Shown here piece after piece: positions 48,972-49,831 of a stretch of DNA of 49,831 nucleotides. The stretch lies in the NCBI GenBank assembly GCA_021848765.1, contig JAJZTU010000002.1, positions 1 to 49,831 on the forward strand. The letters run 5' to 3'. Every line of letters starts with the position of its first letter. The first letter of the stretch is position 1. A program made the position numbers and the translations under genes. The notes under the pieces are model-generated. The model did not search any database and was not told where the DNA came from. It saw only the letters and a list, made by a program, of their open reading frames with translations. The stretch is from Bacillota bacterium. GTDB lineage: Bacteria; Bacillota; GCA-003054495; Carboxydocellales; JAJZTU01.

Positions 48972-48995
48972 AAAAGAGATGGCTTTAACCATCTC
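48972..48995 (-). terminator. Terminator of the SRP RNA gene
   Basis: GAGATGG / CCATCTC stem (48995-48976) followed by TTTT on the minus strand, between the SRP RNA and dnaX. Confidence 0.65.
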
Positions 48996-49011
48996 CTGTC
49001 AACTATATTAT

Positions 49012-49280
49012 AGCCGTGCACCTGCCGTTGAATTTACCTTCCAAGCGTTACCTGCGCAGTTAACTCGAACCAGGCGCCCCCACGGCACACGCCGGACATC
49101 CCTTAGTGCTGCTTCCGTCAGGACCTGACACGGTTCAGGAGCTTACGTTGCGTAGGACCCGGTCGTCAACATCACTTACGCAAGCCAGACCTCACAAGCA
49201 TAAACCCGAAGGCAGGAGTTCGACCCCGCTATAGCGGATTGCGGGTACAGGGCACCGCTACCTCCCCGTCTAGCACGACA
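49012..49280 (-). ncRNA. ffs: Signal recognition particle RNA (large Bacillus type)
   Basis: The minus-strand sequence contains the SRP helix-8 core GTCAGGTCCTGACGGAAGCA (around 49125-49105) with flanking AGCACTAAGGGATG, the Alu-domain start GGGGAGGTAGCGGTGCCCTG and the closing GGCAGGTGCACGG, complementary to the 5' end. The roughly 269 bases match the long SRP RNA of Bacillus and Clostridia that precedes dnaX. Ends are estimated to within about 10 bases. The SRP targets membrane proteins with Ffh. Confidence 0.95.
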
Positions 49281-49345
49281 AAACTATTAACTTTAATTGA
49301 GCATAGATACCGGAATGATTAAGCTCCAACCAACGTGGCTTGATT

Positions 49346-49374
49346 ATTATACAATTAATTTTAATCAGATGCAA
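49346..49374 (-). promoter_or_regulatory. Promoter of the SRP RNA gene
   Basis: TTGCAT, 17-base spacer and TATAAT on the minus strand (49374-49346), about 60 bases upstream of the SRP RNA. The remaining stretch 49375-49639 is AT-rich with no gene that I can support. Confidence 0.8.
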
Positions 49375-49639
49375 GGGATTTTAGCCGTTATCGCAGCTTT
49401 GAGGCAATAAAATTAATGGCACAATTACCATATCCAGCTAGCTAAGCTTATAACACGAACCTGTTTACGGCATCATCTAAATCTTTGGCTAACTCCACCG
49501 GCCGAAAGCGCAATAAATATTAATATTTTTAAGTTATTTAATCTTTTACCTAAAATTATTTATATTTTCATGATTTTATTTACATTATTTAAGCACAAAC
49601 ATATAATATGCTTAAATAATCAAAAAGGGAAGATGATTT

Positions 49640-49831
49640 ATGGATAAGATAGACTTAGATATACTCAAATTATTGAAAAAGAATGGCAGAATGACCAGTT
49701 CTGACATAAGTAAACGAGTACAACTGTGATTCAATATTAGAATGCCATCATCTAGCCGGAGAGTGCGATTATTTATTAAAAGTGGTTGTTGAAAATACTG
49801 CTGCACTAGAAAACTTCGTTACAAACACACT
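49640..49831 (+). pseudogene. Broken Lrp/AsnC-family regulator, cut by window edge
   Basis: An ATG with AGGGA upstream starts an AsnC-type helix-turn-helix (MDKIDLDILKLLKKNGRMTS then SDISKRVQL), which stops at TGA (49727-49729). In another frame 11 bases on, the ligand-binding RAM domain resumes (ILECHHLAGECDYLLKVVVE...) and runs off the window. Compared with Lrp, about 55-60 codons between the recognition helix and the RAM domain are missing, so an internal deletion with frameshift is the simplest explanation. It is plus-strand, opposite to the SRP RNA. Confidence 0.85.

Overview
The window looks like a chromosomal segment of an anaerobic, endospore-forming low-GC Gram-positive bacterium, most like the Peptococcaceae/Desulfotomaculum-Pelotomaculum group of Clostridia. 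The reasons are the gene order (rplA-rplK-nusG-secE-rpmG, sigH, yacP-rlmB-thyX-mrnC-cysS-cysE, gltX, ispF-ispD, PIN/TRAM, carD, disA-radA, clpC-mcsB-mcsA-ctsR, and dnaX-ybaB-recR-bofA), the sporulation genes sigH and bofA, a flavin-dependent thymidylate synthase, a ferredoxin-linked 2-oxoacid oxidoreductase and corrinoid methyl-transfer enzymes. The species assignment is inference. Almost every gene is on the minus strand; the exceptions are one small Cys-containing protein at 15.3 kb, a candidate small RNA at 18.6 kb, a doubtful mini-ORF at 24.5 kb and a decayed Lrp/AsnC gene at the right edge.

Layout. 0-5 kb: ribosomal/secretion/antitermination operon, an 890-bp gene-free stretch full of repeats (including a 214-nt inverted repeat that should fold as a three-way junction), three tRNAs (fMet, Thr, Met) and sigH. 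4.6-9.5 kb: tightly packed yacP, rlmB, thyX, mrnC, cysS and cysE, with a cysteine-type T-box leader in front of cysE-cysS. 9.6-15 kb: gltX, a secreted DUF1002 protein, ispF, ispD, a PIN/TRAM membrane protein and carD. 15.2-23.6 kb: the diverging small gene, disA, radA, an orphan RNA locus and the clpC-mcsB-mcsA-ctsR heat-shock operon with a canonical CtsR operator. 23.7 kb: a ppaX-like phosphatase.

24.6-41.6 kb is an accessory catabolic island set between housekeeping blocks. A two-PAS sigma-54 activator gene lies upstream of a textbook -24/-12 promoter, and 13 co-directional genes follow: pterin methyltransferase, DUF1638, UroD-fold methyltransferase, corrinoid protein, MFS transporter, acetolactate-synthase-like TPP enzyme, sugar-isomerase-like TIM barrel, GlcF-like Fe-S protein, split transketolase (N, C), DUF1537 sugar-acid kinase, and two GlcD/GlcE-like flavoproteins. 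My reading is a pathway that imports a methoxylated small hydroxy- or sugar-acid, removes the methyl group to tetrahydrofolate through a corrinoid protein, oxidises the exposed hydroxyacid with a GlcDEF-type complex, and reworks the carbon with two TPP enzymes and a kinase. I do not recognise this combination as a described pathway.

42-45.7 kb holds a 2-oxoacid:ferredoxin oxidoreductase (alpha, beta, gamma, delta) with an upstream P-loop protein and what looks like an attenuated leader. 45.7-49.3 kb holds bofA, recR, ybaB, dnaX and the large Bacillus-type SRP RNA. The last 550 bases contain the SRP RNA promoter and the broken regulator gene. All coordinates and motifs were read by eye; no similarity search or folding was run.
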